From positions 3,368,501 through 3,432,500 of the forward strand of contig NZ_CP014870.1 in NCBI RefSeq assembly GCF_001661075.1: a stretch of DNA of 64,000 bases, given 5' to 3'. The translations under genes and the position numbers were made by a program. The notes under the pieces were generated by a model, which worked only from the letters and a program-made list of their open reading frames with translations, did not search any database and was not told the origin of the DNA. Origin of the DNA: Pseudomonas silesiensis (GTDB taxonomy: Bacteria > Pseudomonadota > Gammaproteobacteria > Pseudomonadales > Pseudomonadaceae). This document shows, one piece after another, positions 17,427 through 27,316 of this stretch. Position 1 is the first letter of the stretch, and each line of letters starts with the position of its first letter.

Positions 17427-19983
17427 GATTTTTTCTTTCCTTGTGTAGCTGTATATGACGCTGTGGAGTCATAACCGAAATATTTTCAATTCCATAAACG
17501 TCGCCGCCCATTGCCACTTCCACATCATGATGAAGTTCGAACGTTTTACGCCCGCCGCTTTGATCGACGAGCCGAGGGTACGGAGCCAGGCCCTCGCGCA
17601 TTCTGCGTAGGTTGTGGTCACTGAACTGCTGACTCAGTCTCGAATCCGCCGCCACAGCCTTCCAAACAGCCTCTCTGAATCGATGGAAATTGGCAAACTC
17701 CTTCCCTCTTAACTGATCAGCAATTTGCGAAGGTATAGGAGCTCCCTTCTCCCGCGCAGCACCGCCTAACCATACCCCTGAAATTGCCTGCCCTACCCCT
17801 GTTGCGACACCCGGATCGTCTCGCCGATCACGAAACAAAGCATCCGGCGAAGGCAGCTCCATATCCCCCGGAAACCCGGGAATTCTCGCACCAATCTCCC
17901 CTTCGTCAACAGCCGGAAACGTCTCGTTTTGCGGTAGGACCGGGATGGCCGGGTTGCCGGGATTAACCACTGGTACGGTTGGAGTGATGGGCGACGTCGT
18001 CGACCCGAGGTGTTCGCTGCCCGGCGGCACCAAAGGTTTCCAGCTAGTGGCGGGTGGAATAGGCCAAGGAACCACTGCAGGTGCAATCCCGAGCCAGCCT
18101 TCAGAATTATTCGGTGTCTTGATACTGATCTTGTCGAGATTGAACGGATCAGACCAGAATTCCGACCGCTCCTGATAACGCAATTCGAACTCACGGTTTT
18201 CACCGACCCACATGCTTTTCGGCGCGTAGGGGGCGAAACCTTGTTCGATGCGTTTTTTGTTCACCTCATCGAATGCAGCGGCAAGCAGACGATGCTCTCC
18301 GAGCGTTTGCCACACGGCTTTGTCGAAGGCTTCGAACGACTTGAATTCCCGACCTCGAAACTGATCGCCGATCTGAGCGGGAATGGCTGCCCCCTGAGTC
18401 TGGGGGGCAGAGTTCCACCAGTCAGTCGTTGCCGGTTGTCCGGTGCCGGTGACGACGCCTGCCCCCATCGGTGGCAAACTGAAGGACAGATAGGTCGGCG
18501 GCAGGCCAGGCACGCAAACGATGCAGTCCTGAATGCGTAAATCGACACCTGACGGGATGTCCAGAACCTCGGACGGTGTAACAGCCAGCCGAGACGGGTT
18601 CGTCATGGCGGGCTGAAACGTGGTATCAGGCGTGATCTGCAAGTGCCGGGGCGGCGCTCCAGGGATCTCGGCGGTGTAGAGACCGGACAGGGGATCGAGT
18701 ACCGCATTGATGACTGAAATGCGAGAATCAACGTCACCCCCGGTACTGACGGCGATGATCGCAGTACCTTCCGGTATGGCGACGATTTTGAGCCGGGACT
18801 CCACCTCTGCCTGACCGCCTGCGTCAGCGATCGTTTGCAGCTCTTGACGGTCGTAAAGCCCCAATGCTTGAACCGGCACGCTGACAGCGTGGAACAGCCG
18901 CCTGCGTTGTTCCGCAGTCAACTCGCCATTGCCCAGGGTGGGTGAATACACCATCGCCGTGACGAAAACCGGGCCTGTCCTTGCTCCAATGCGCAGGACA
19001 TCGATGAGCGTATCGGTGGCCGCCTGAACTGCTTTTTCCAGCGCTGCGGCGACCTCTTGTGCAACATGTACGGCTTCCTGGGACAGGATCATCCCGCCAT
19101 GGGCAAGCGCAGTGACAGGTACTGTCAGCGTGTTGGCCTGCCTGACCCGCTCTATGCGCGAATCTGCATCGGCTTGCTGCTTGAAGCGAATGCGCGCATC
19201 GCGTTGCTCGGCAGCCTGCCGATGACGCTCCGAGACGGCTTCTCTTTCGCGCCAGGCGATGGTCTGTTCGGCATGGTGCCTGGACAAGGCAGTGGATTTT
19301 TCGGTCAGCGCATTGATTTGTGCCGACAACAAATTCGCTTCATGGGCGGCGTTGTAGGCGTTTTCCCAAATCTGATGACCAGTACCGAGTGCTTCGCCGA
19401 ACTGGTCCAGGCGCGCCAGGTAATCACTCGCTGAACGAACGAGCGCATTGTGACCATCGAACGCATGGGCAGACGCGTTCTTTGCGCTGAGTTCTGAAGT
19501 TTTACGGGCGATCAGCCCGTCAATTTCGTTTTTCGCTTTGGTGATGAGATACAGCTGCCAGCGTTCGGTCGAATCGTTGTTGGGTGCGCGTTTAGCCGCC
19601 AAAATTTCGTCCTGAAGCGATGACGTCAGTTGCGCGGCTTTGGCAGAGAAGCTTTGGTCGACAGCAGTCCTTAAGTTGTGATGACGCTGCATCCACGACT
19701 CGAGCACTTGCTGTCGCGCCTGCACTCGGACGTGTTCCTGCGCTTGTGCCTCGGCGGCCGCTGCCTCAATTCGCTGTTGTTCCTGGGCCCGCAGGTACTC
19801 CTGTTTGACCCGCCTCCTGGCCTCTTTTGTGCTTCGACTGGGGCCACTGAATACCCCGGACGCGCCTACGCGGTTACCTCCAGAACCGCCGCCCCCTGAA
19901 CCGCCACCGCCACCCGAAGCCGGCGGGCCGGATCTGATGACTACATCTCCTGTTGATCCATCGTTGAGTGTTTGTTGTGCCAT
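17416..19983 (-). CDS. S-type pyocin/colicin-E-like DNase bacteriocin with an extra degenerate nuclease domain
   Basis: An 855-residue bacteriocin; AAGGAGAG precedes the ATG. Residues 23-47 are Gly/Ser-rich as in colicin E N-termini. Residues 50-290 are long helical coiled coil, probably receptor-binding. Residues about 290-515 form the S-type pyocin translocation domain, ending LRIQDCIVCVPGLPPTYLSF. Residues 531-635 are a nuclease-like domain (GAAIPAQIGDQFRGREF) in which the catalytic motif has become FELRYQ. A Pro-rich linker (636-740) leads to an intact HNH DNase (GAPIPSQIADQLRGKEF, FELHHDVEVAMGGDVY, QRHIQLH). Arg812, Glu816, His818, His819, Asn834, His843 and His847 match colicin E9 Arg96, Glu100, His102, His103, Asn118, His127 and His131. 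No lysis gene, LexA box or P-box was found nearby. Confidence 0.93.
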   Translation of the reverse strand: MAQQTLNDGSTGDVVIRSGPPASGGGGGSGGGGSGGNRVGASGVFSGPSRSTKEARRRVKQEYLRAQEQQRIEAAAAEAQAQEHVRVQARQQVLESWMQRHHNLRTAVDQSFSAKAAQLTSSLQDEILAAKRAPNNDSTERWQLYLITKAKNEIDGLIARKTSELSAKNASAHAFDGHNALVRSASDYLARLDQFGEALGTGHQIWENAYNAAHEANLLSAQINALTEKSTALSRHHAEQTIAWREREAVSERHRQAAEQRDARIRFKQQADADSRIERVRQANTLTVPVTALAHGGMILSQEAVHVAQEVAAALEKAVQAATDTLIDVLRIGARTGPVFVTAMVYSPTLGNGELTAEQRRRLFHAVSVPVQALGLYDRQELQTIADAGGQAEVESRLKIVAIPEGTAIIAVSTGGDVDSRISVINAVLDPLSGLYTAEIPGAPPRHLQITPDTTFQPAMTNPSRLAVTPSEVLDIPSGVDLRIQDCIVCVPGLPPTYLSFSLPPMGAGVVTGTGQPATTDWWNSAPQTQGAAIPAQIGDQFRGREFKSFEAFDKAVWQTLGEHRLLAAAFDEVNKKRIEQGFAPYAPKSMWVGENREFELRYQERSEFWSDPFNLDKISIKTPNNSEGWLGIAPAVVPWPIPPATSWKPLVPPGSEHLGSTTSPITPTVPVVNPGNPAIPVLPQNETFPAVDEGEIGARIPGFPGDMELPSPDALFRDRRDDPGVATGVGQAISGVWLGGAAREKGAPIPSQIADQLRGKEFANFHRFREAVWKAVAADSRLSQQFSDHNLRRMREGLAPYPRLVDQSGGRKTFELHHDVEVAMGGDVYGIENISVMTPQRHIQLHKERKNHDL

Positions 19984-20260
19984 ACAGTCTCTCCTTGTCT
20001 GTAGGGCACAGCATGTCGATGGGGGGATAGTCAGGTGCGGTACATATTTATTGGGGGTGATTTATTTCGAGGATCGGTGCTCTCCGAGCATGTGAGAGCG
20101 GGGGTGTTTAGCGTCAGGTTGCCTTTTCCGGACTGGATAACCCTCGTTTAACTGCTAAGTTCTACAGACGCGTCCTACAGGCTTGATAAGAAAGAAATAA
20201 CACGGTCACGGCCACCAAGTGCCGAGTCGTCATCTGAGCCACCATGGAACCGGGGGAATC

Positions 20261-21052
20261 ATGTCGAAAAATCCAGGAGCGAGCGTCCTGTTGTTGGCGG
20301 CTTCGCTGGCGTCTGCCTGTTGTGCACACGCCGACGACGCCGACACAGCCAATAAAAGCAACAACCCCCTGAACATCGCGCCGGGGATGAGCCTGCAGGA
20401 CTACTACACCCCCAGGTACTACGACTCCAACATCCATAGCAATGACCTGCTGGTGCGCGGCACGTTGCCGATTGCGCCCAACGATTTCATCGGCGTCCCG
20501 CAGCTGCTGCGCGCCACCGCGCCGATCAGCACCCGCGCCGACCCCAGCGGCGGCTACAGCACCGGTGAAGGTGATCTGAACCTGTTCGATATCTTCCTGC
20601 TCAAGTCCGACGGCGTGCAATTGGGCATCGGACCAATGATCACCATGCCCAGCGCCGATCAGGACGAACTCGGGACGGGTAAATGGCAGGCCGGCCTGGC
20701 CGCCGTGGCGATCGATGCATCGCCACGCGGCTTGCTGGGTGCCCTGGTGCAATACCAGAGCTCCCTTGCCGGCGACAGCGACCGCGAGCATGTCGAGTCG
20801 GCCACCCTGCAGCCGTTCATCATTCACAACCTGAACCAAGGTTGGTACCTGCGCTCCACGGCGACCTGGACGTTCGACTTGAAGAACGACACCCATTACA
20901 TCCCTCTCGGGTTAGGTGCCGGCAAGGTGTGGAAATCCGGCAGCAACATTCTCAACGCGTTCGTCGAACCGCAGTGGACCGTGGAGCGCAAGGGTGACGT
21001 CCTGCCGCAATTCACGCTGCTGGCCGGGATCAATGTCACGTTCGGTAAATGA
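20261..21052 (+). CDS. Outer-membrane beta-barrel-like exported protein
   Basis: A 263-residue protein from the ATG at 20261 (GGGGA upstream); the open frame to 20219 is less likely. The signal peptide MSKNPGASVLLLAASLASAC ends near AHA, with cleavage before DDAD. The mature part alternates short aromatic strands (FIGVPQLLRATAPIST, GVQLGIGPMITMPSAD, GWYLRSTATWTFDL, HYIPLGLGAGKVW) and ends in an aliphatic/aromatic strand (LLAGINVTFGK), consistent with a small barrel. Similar proteins are often annotated as neuromedin-U-like or hypothetical in pseudomonads. It is the first gene of a long co-directional run ending in an arylsulfatase, which suggests an envelope role in substrate or product passage. 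Confidence 0.8.
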   Translation: MSKNPGASVLLLAASLASACCAHADDADTANKSNNPLNIAPGMSLQDYYTPRYYDSNIHSNDLLVRGTLPIAPNDFIGVPQLLRATAPISTRADPSGGYSTGEGDLNLFDIFLLKSDGVQLGIGPMITMPSADQDELGTGKWQAGLAAVAIDASPRGLLGALVQYQSSLAGDSDREHVESATLQPFIIHNLNQGWYLRSTATWTFDLKNDTHYIPLGLGAGKVWKSGSNILNAFVEPQWTVERKGDVLPQFTLLAGINVTFGK

Positions 21053-21062
21053 GGACTTTTAT

Positions 21063-21230
21063 ATGCATGGTGCAATTCGCGCAGCCGGCTTCAGCCTGAT
21101 GACGATGTTTGTCAGCTGCGGCGTCGGTGCCCAGGACCCTGGCAACCCGTCTTCGACCCGTTTCACCGCCACTGCGCAAGTAGCCAGCGACCAGTGGAAA
21201 ATGCCGCTGCTGACACCCGTCAACCCATAA
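21063..21230 (+). CDS. Small secreted protein (55 aa), unknown
   Basis: A short reading frame fills the gap between two barrel genes. GAGGA lies about 8 bp upstream of the ATG at 21063. The product begins with a plausible signal peptide (MHGAIRAAGFSLMTMFVSC, GVGA, cleavage before QDPG), leaving a mature peptide of about 32 residues (QDPGNPSSTRF, then SDQWKMPLLTPVNP). Spacing is 10 bp from the upstream gene and 21 bp to the downstream gene, so it is very likely translated within the operon. I do not recognise a family. Confidence 0.65.
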   Translation: MHGAIRAAGFSLMTMFVSCGVGAQDPGNPSSTRFTATAQVASDQWKMPLLTPVNP

Positions 21231-21251
21231 CCCCAGTAAGCGGAGTCGGTC

Positions 21252-22205
21252 ATGGTCAGGCCTTTTGTTGTAGGTTCCTTGCTGGCCCTGTGCATGCTCG
21301 GTGGCAGCCCGGCGGTCCTTGCCGCCGAAGGCGGCGTCGGCCGGCCGATCACCGGGCAGCAGGTGTTTTCCAACGCCGGCATCGTGCCGCCGGAGCCGGG
21401 CTGGGTGATGTCCCTGACCAGCATCTGGTATGACGGCGATCTCAAGGGCGGAAAGGGTGTGCCGATTGTCGGCGAGATCGGTGCGGACCTGGACATGAAA
21501 GTGTCCTACACCATGGCCAACTTCACCAAAGTCTGGGACACCGGCAAGGGTCGCTGGAACTATGCCTCGGCCATCGGCGTGCCGGTGCAGTACACCGACG
21601 TCAACATCAGCATTACCGGCCCGCGCGGTCGTACCCTGGGCACCGAGGACAGCGGCACACAGTTCGCCGACATGCTGGTCACGCCGATTGCTGCCGGTTA
21701 TCACTTCGACGAACTCAACCACCTCTCGCTGTCCCTGCCGATCTATGTGCCGACCGGTGCCTATAACGACGACCGACTGGCCAATCCCGGCCAGAATACT
21801 TACACCTTCATGCCGACGGTCGCGTTCACTCACCTCGACGGCAAGGGCGGCGAATTCACGCTATCGGGCGGGCTGGAGTTCTATACCGAAAACGACGCCA
21901 CGGATTACCGCAACGGCAACATCTTCACCCTGGACGCGCTGTGGACCCACGGTTTCGGCAGCGGCTGGAGCGCCGGCCTGGTCGGCGGGTACGTGCAGCA
22001 GATCACCGATGACAAAGGGGATACCGCCGACACCCTCAACGGCTTCCGCGGCCGCTCGGTGGGTGCCGGGCCGGTGGTGGGCTGGGCCGGAAAATTCGCC
22101 GATGCCCAAGCCAGCGTCAGCGCCCGATGGGTGCCGGAGTTCGACACTAAAAACCGGCCTGAGGGCAACTGTTTCAGCGTCAACCTGACCTTGGCGTTTT
22201 TCTAG
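21252..22205 (+). CDS. Outer-membrane transporter-like protein (SphA / phenol MetA-pathway family)
   Basis: A 317-residue exported protein with signal peptide MVRPFVVGSLLALCMLGGSP and cleavage near VLAAEGG. The mature protein reads as a predicted beta barrel: GWVMSLTSIWYDGD, YASAIGVPVQYTDVNI, YHFDELNHLSLSLPIYVPTG, YTFMPTVAFTHLD, FTLSGGLEFYTE, GWSAGLVGGYVQQ and a C-terminal FSVNLTLAFF strand ending in Phe, as expected for outer-membrane barrel insertion. This pattern fits the SphA/MetA-pathway family, proposed to take up hydrophobic or aromatic compounds. It is co-transcribed with the MoxR/Bat genes and arylsulfatase, so uptake of an organic sulfate ester is one possible role (inference). Confidence 0.85.
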   Translation: MVRPFVVGSLLALCMLGGSPAVLAAEGGVGRPITGQQVFSNAGIVPPEPGWVMSLTSIWYDGDLKGGKGVPIVGEIGADLDMKVSYTMANFTKVWDTGKGRWNYASAIGVPVQYTDVNISITGPRGRTLGTEDSGTQFADMLVTPIAAGYHFDELNHLSLSLPIYVPTGAYNDDRLANPGQNTYTFMPTVAFTHLDGKGGEFTLSGGLEFYTENDATDYRNGNIFTLDALWTHGFGSGWSAGLVGGYVQQITDDKGDTADTLNGFRGRSVGAGPVVGWAGKFADAQASVSARWVPEFDTKNRPEGNCFSVNLTLAFF

Positions 22206-22264
22206 GTGTGAACGAACCTGAGCGGCCTCGGGCCGGATCTTCAACTTGAGGAAGTGAGCATCCC

Positions 22265-23241
<977 letters not shown>

Positions 23242-23245
<4 letters not shown>

Positions 23246-24177
23246 ACGTCGACGGGCTGGTCTATGTCTCTCTGGCGCAGTTGATGGCCCTGGAGTTCAA
23301 GGCCCGTGACCTGAGTTTCCTCGCGCGCCAGCCACGAGGCAGTATCCTAGCCGGCAACCATGCTTCGCGGTTGCGGGGCCGTGGCTTGAACTTCGATGAG
23401 CTGCGCCGCTATCAGCCGGGGGACGATTTGCGCCACCTGGACTGGCGCGCTTCGTTGCGCACCGGCAAACCGGTGGTCCGTACCTTTACCGAGGAGCGCG
23501 ACAGACCGGCGTTGATCCTGGTGGACCAGCGCATGTCGATGTTCTTTGGTTCACAACGCAGCTTCAAATCCGCGATCGCCGCCGAACTCGGCGCACTGGC
23601 CGCATGGATGGTGTTCAACGCCGGCGACCGGGTCGGCGGGCTGGTATTCAACGATCAGCGCATCGACAGCATTGCCCCGTTGCGCAGTCGCAAACGAATC
23701 CAGGCGCTGTGCAGCCGCATGGCCCAGCAGAATCAGGCGCTGAACGCCGGCAACCCGGATGCCGAGGGCGAAGGCCAGCTCGATAAGGTCTTGCAACATT
23801 GCCTGGCCGTGGCCGGTCACGATCATCTGATTTGCATCATCAGCGACTTTGCCGGCGCCGGCCCGCGCACCTTGCAGTTGATGCGACAGTTGGCGGCGCA
23901 TAACGATGTGATTGCCATGCAGGTGTACGACCCGTTGGCGTTGAACCTGCCAAAACAGGGTCGGCTGCTGATCACCCAAGGCCAGTTGCAAGTGGAACTG
24001 GCGGTGGAGCAACGCAGTGTTTATCAGCCATTGGGGGATTTTCTCGGCGGTCGGCTCAAGGACGTCGCCACCTTGCTGCGCCGCAGCCAGGTGCCGTTGA
24101 TGATGTTCAGCACGGCCACCGATGCCCAGGAGCAACTGCGGGCCGAGTTGGGCAAGCTGGGTGGAGGTCGGCGATGA
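23242..24177 (+). CDS. DUF58 domain protein (first Bat cluster)
   Basis: A 311-residue DUF58 protein, a VWA-like partner encoded next to MoxR ATPases. The family signature is clear: LRGRGLNFDELRRYQPGDDL, then HLDWRASLRTGKPVVRTF and EERDRPALILVD. It has no signal peptide or clear membrane helix. It overlaps moxR (ATGA) and the DUF4381 gene (ATGA), so all are translationally coupled. The precise activity of DUF58 proteins is not established; interaction with MoxR is inferred from conserved neighbourhood. Confidence 0.93.
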
Positions 24178-24755
24178 ACCCGAATGTGCCCAGCATCGAG
24201 CAACTGAAGGAAATCGGCCTGCCGGCGGCGGTCAGTTATGCGCCCCAGACGTGGGGTTGGTGGGTGTTGCTGGCATTGCTGGTGATCACTGTGTTGCTGA
24301 TCGGTGCGCGACGGTATTGGCAGTGGCGGCGGGATCGGTATCGGCGGGAGGCGTTGGTGCGGTTGGCTGAGCTGCAAAACAGCGAGGATCGATTAAGTGC
24401 CTTGCGCGAACTGCCGGAACTGCTCAAACGTGTCGCCATTTCAATGCCTGCCGCGAACCCTGTGGGAGCGGGCTTGCCCGCGATGGGGGCCTCGCATTCA
24501 ACAATCATGTCCACTGAGCGGACGCCATCGCGGGCAAGCCCGCTCCCACAGGGTCCTGCGGCGTCAGGTAAAGCCGACTGGCAGGCGTTTCTGGAACAGC
24601 ACAGCTCACACCCCCTCCCCGCCGACTTCAGCCAGCAACTGGCGCAACTGGCCTATGCCCCGGATGCGACATTGCTCGCACTGCCTGAAACGCAACGCCA
24701 ACACCTGTTCACCACCTGCAAATACTGGGTGGAGCATCACCATGTGGCAGCTTGA
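24174..24755 (+). CDS. DUF4381 membrane protein with an in-frame REPIN insertion
   Basis: A 193-residue DUF4381 protein. The N-terminal segment (IEQLKEIGLPAAVSYAPQT), one transmembrane helix (WGWWVLLALLVITVLLIG) and a basic cytoplasmic start (RRYWQWRRDRYRREALVRL) are typical. About residues 95-127 are not: they are encoded by a 96-bp REPIN and read NPVGAGLPAMGAS, then SRASPLPQGP. The family sequence resumes with GKADWQAFLEQHSSHPL. The paralogue at 51599 has nothing at the equivalent point between LLKRL and GRKWLAFL. The insertion keeps frame, so a product with about 32 extra residues is expected. It overlaps the DUF58 gene and the next VWA gene. Confidence 0.88.
   Translation: MNPNVPSIEQLKEIGLPAAVSYAPQTWGWWVLLALLVITVLLIGARRYWQWRRDRYRREALVRLAELQNSEDRLSALRELPELLKRVAISMPAANPVGAGLPAMGASHSTIMSTERTPSRASPLPQGPAASGKADWQAFLEQHSSHPLPADFSQQLAQLAYAPDATLLALPETQRQHLFTTCKYWVEHHHVAA
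24458..24553. repeat. REPIN inside the DUF4381 reading frame
   Basis: The arms CCCTGTGGGAGCGGGCTTGC and GCAAGCCCGCTCCCACAGGG are inverted at the ends of a 96-bp unit, which is exactly 32 codons without a stop. It is a typical Pseudomonas REP doublet in an atypical place, inside a gene. Confidence 0.93.
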
Positions 24756-25734
24756 TTACCCCTGGCTGCTACTCCTGCTGCCGCTACCCTGGCTGGGCTA
24801 CCGCTACCTGCCCGACTACCGCGAAGCCCGCAGCGCCGTACGCGTGCCATTTTTCGGCGCCATGAGCCGCGCGGTCGGTCAGGCACCCAGTAAAGCGGGT
24901 ACCCATGGCAACCGATGGCAGTTGCTGTTGAATCTGCTGGTCTGGACCCTGGTCCTGGTGGCGGCCGCCCGCCCGGTGTTCGTGGAAAAACCCATCGAAC
25001 GCCAGCAACCGGTGCGTGACCTGATGCTGGCCATCGACATTTCCCAGTCTATGGAAACCACCGACTTCACTGGCGCCAACGGCCAGAAGATCGATCGCCT
25101 GGCGGCGGTCAAGGAGGTGGTGCATGGCTTTATCGACAAGCGCAAGGACGACCGCCTGGGCCTGATCGTATTCGGCAGCGGCGCCTATCCGCAGGCGCCA
25201 TTGACCCTCGATCACGCCAGCCTGTCGCTGTTGCTGGACGACACCGGCATTGGCATGGCCGGCCCCAACACGGCCATCGGCGATGCGATCGGCCTGAGCC
25301 TGAAGTTGCTCGATCAGGCCCATGAACAGGAAAAAGTCCTGATCCTGCTCACCGACGGCAATGACACCAGCAGCGCCATCACCCCGGATCACGCCGCGTC
25401 CATGGCGGCGGCCAAAGGCGTGGTGATTCACACCATCGGCATTGGCGACCCGACGGCGGAAGGCGAAGCCAAGGTCAACCTGCAAGGTTTGCAGCACATC
25501 GCCGAGGCCACCGGCGGGCGGTTCTTCCGCGCCGAAGACCGCAACGCGCTGGATCAGGTCTACGGCACCCTCGACAAACTCACCCCGCATCAGGTGCACA
25601 CCCTCAGCCATCAACCCAAGAAGGAGCTGTTCTGGTGGCCGTTGGCGGCGGCGATCGCTGTACTCGCGCTTTACCATCTGGGCGCCCTGCTTCGTTCGCA
25701 CCTGACATCCGCGCGTCAGCGGCAGGAAGCCTGA
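24742..25734 (+). CDS. VWA-domain membrane protein, BatA-like (first Bat cluster)
   Basis: A 330-residue protein starting at the ATG at 24742, inside the end of the DUF4381 gene (14-bp overlap). Two N-terminal hydrophobic segments (YPWLLLLLPLPWLGY, LLLNLLVWTLVLVAAA) anchor it, and a C-terminal helix follows (WWPLAAAIAVLALY). The von Willebrand A domain has an intact MIDAS: DISQS (Asp99, Ser101, Ser103), Thr177 in GPNTAIGDA and Asp205 in LLTDGND, so it should bind a divalent cation and a protein ligand. It is the usual BatA/aerotolerance-type partner of MoxR. The next gene starts 1 bp after its stop. Confidence 0.93.
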   Translation: MWQLDYPWLLLLLPLPWLGYRYLPDYREARSAVRVPFFGAMSRAVGQAPSKAGTHGNRWQLLLNLLVWTLVLVAAARPVFVEKPIERQQPVRDLMLAIDISQSMETTDFTGANGQKIDRLAAVKEVVHGFIDKRKDDRLGLIVFGSGAYPQAPLTLDHASLSLLLDDTGIGMAGPNTAIGDAIGLSLKLLDQAHEQEKVLILLTDGNDTSSAITPDHAASMAAAKGVVIHTIGIGDPTAEGEAKVNLQGLQHIAEATGGRFFRAEDRNALDQVYGTLDKLTPHQVHTLSHQPKKELFWWPLAAAIAVLALYHLGALLRSHLTSARQRQEA

Positions 25735-25735
25735 G

Positions 25736-27316
25736 ATGGAGATCAACCTCGGCGACTTCCATTTCCTGCGCCCCCTGTGGCTGTTGCTGCTGCCGTTCGG
25801 CGCCCTGCTGCCATGGCTGTGGCGTCGCAGTCGTGATGTGCAACGGCGCTTGCGCAGCAACATTGCCGAGCACCTGTTGCCGCATCTGTTGATCACGCCG
25901 CAGGATCAACAGCGCCTGCGGCCGGTGCATCTGGTCTGCGCCCTGTTGATGCTGGGGGCCATCGCCACCGCCGGACCGACCTGGGAACAGGACCGTCCGC
26001 CATTCCTGGAGAACCGGGCGCCGCTGATTATCGCCATCGACCTGTCGCCTTCCATGGATGCCAATGATGTGCCACCGAGTCGCCTGGAAGCGGCCAAGCA
26101 CAAGCTCCACGACCTGATCCAGCGCCGCGCCGGTGCCCGCAACGCCCTGATCGCCTATGCCGGCAGTGCCCATCTGGTGTTGCCGCCGACCGACCATCCG
26201 GCGTTGCTCGACAGCTTCATCCAGGCCTTGAGTACCGACCTGATCGGCAAACCTGGCAAGGCTGTCGGCCCGGTGATCGAGCAAGCCAAACGCCTGCTGG
26301 CGGCCGAGAAAACCCCGGGCACGCTGTTATTGATCACCGACGGTGCCGACACCACGCAGCTCGACAGTCTGGATCAATCACTCAGCGACGGCGCGTTGCA
26401 AGTGCTGATTCTGGCGGTGGGCAGCGAGGATGGCGGCATCATCCACGACGCCAACGGCCAGCCGCGTACCGACAGCGACGGCCGCCCGGCGCTTGGCAGT
26501 TTCGATCAGGCAGCGCTCAAGCAGCTCGCTTCAGCGTTGGACGCGCCACTGGGCAGCCTGACGCTCAATGACGACGATCTGGACTGGGTTGAAATGCACG
26601 CGCAGCAGCATTTCCAGAGTGCCAGTGACGAACAGCGCGAGCTGCACTGGAAAGACGCCGGTTACTGGCTGTGCTGGCCGTTGCTGTTGATCGCTTTCTT
26701 CGCCGTGCGCAAGGGCTGGAGCCTGAACTGGATGGCCGGGTTGCTGCTGGCACTGGGTCTCGGTTTTGGGCCGGCACCGGCCGAAGCCAATGCCCTGACC
26801 GACGCGTTCTTCACCCGGGACCAACAAGGGCGTTGGGCATTCGAGCATGAGCACTATCCGCAGGCCGCCGCGCTGTTCGTCGATCCGTACTGGAAAGGCA
26901 TCGCCGCTTATAACGCAGCCGATTTCGACCTGGCACTGGCCAGCTTCGCGCGCCTGGACACTGCGCAGGCGTATTTCTATCTGGGCAACATCCATGTGCG
27001 GCGTTTCAAGTTCGATGAGGCGATCGCCGCCTACACCCGGGCGCTGAAATTGCAGCCGCAGTTCCCTGAAGCCACGGCCAACCTGGCGCTCGCCATCGCC
27101 TTGCAGAAAGACACCGAAAGCGCCGAGCAGAACACGCCCGAGGTCAAGCCCGACGAAATCAAAATGGACAAGGCACCGGGCAAGGGCCAGAGCAAAACTG
27201 TGCAGACCGAGCAGGCGACCTCGGATGAGCTGTGGCTGCAGAACCTGAGCACTTCGCCGGCGAAGTTCTTGAAGCAGAAGTTCAGTTTGCAGGATCAGGC
27301 GGGGGGTAAGCCATGA
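25736..27316 (+). CDS. VWA + TPR membrane protein, BatB/BatC fusion (first Bat cluster)
   Basis: A 526-residue protein combining BatB-like and BatC-like parts. N-terminal helices ([31 protein letters not shown]) precede a VWA domain with intact MIDAS DLSPS (Asp102, Ser104, Ser106) and [11 protein letters not shown] second membrane region lies near residues 305-350, followed by a periplasmic TPR section ([40 protein letters not shown]) and a charged tail. Its start follows the previous stop by one base, and its stop overlaps the BatD gene as ATGA. Its paralogue at 53162 differs in the MIDAS. Confidence 0.93.
   Translation: MEINLGDFHFLRPLWLLLLPFGALLPWLWRRSRDVQRRLRSNIAEHLLPHLLITPQDQQRLRPVHLVCALLMLGAIATAGPTWEQDRPPFLENRAPLIIAIDLSPSMDANDVPPSRLEAAKHKLHDLIQRRAGARNALIAYAGSAHLVLPPTDHPALLDSFIQALSTDLIGKPGKAVGPVIEQAKRLLAAEKTPGTLLLITDGADTTQLDSLDQSLSDGALQVLILAVGSEDGGIIHDANGQPRTDSDGRPALGSFDQAALKQLASALDAPLGSLTLNDDDLDWVEMHAQQHFQSASDEQRELHWKDAGYWLCWPLLLIAFFAVRKGWSLNWMAGLLLALGLGFGPAPAEANALTDAFFTRDQQGRWAFEHEHYPQAAALFVDPYWKGIAAYNAADFDLALASFARLDTAQAYFYLGNIHVRRFKFDEAIAAYTRALKLQPQFPEATANLALAIALQKDTESAEQNTPEVKPDEIKMDKAPGKGQSKTVQTEQATSDELWLQNLSTSPAKFLKQKFSLQDQAGGKP

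Noticed and set aside
19984..20260. Possible LexA box or PrtN P-box for the bacteriocin
   Set aside because: I searched the upstream region on the minus strand for CTGT-N8-ACAG and for spaced ATTG repeats and found neither. Only a short GCTCTC/GAGAGC palindrome (20079-20099) is present, too small to assign.
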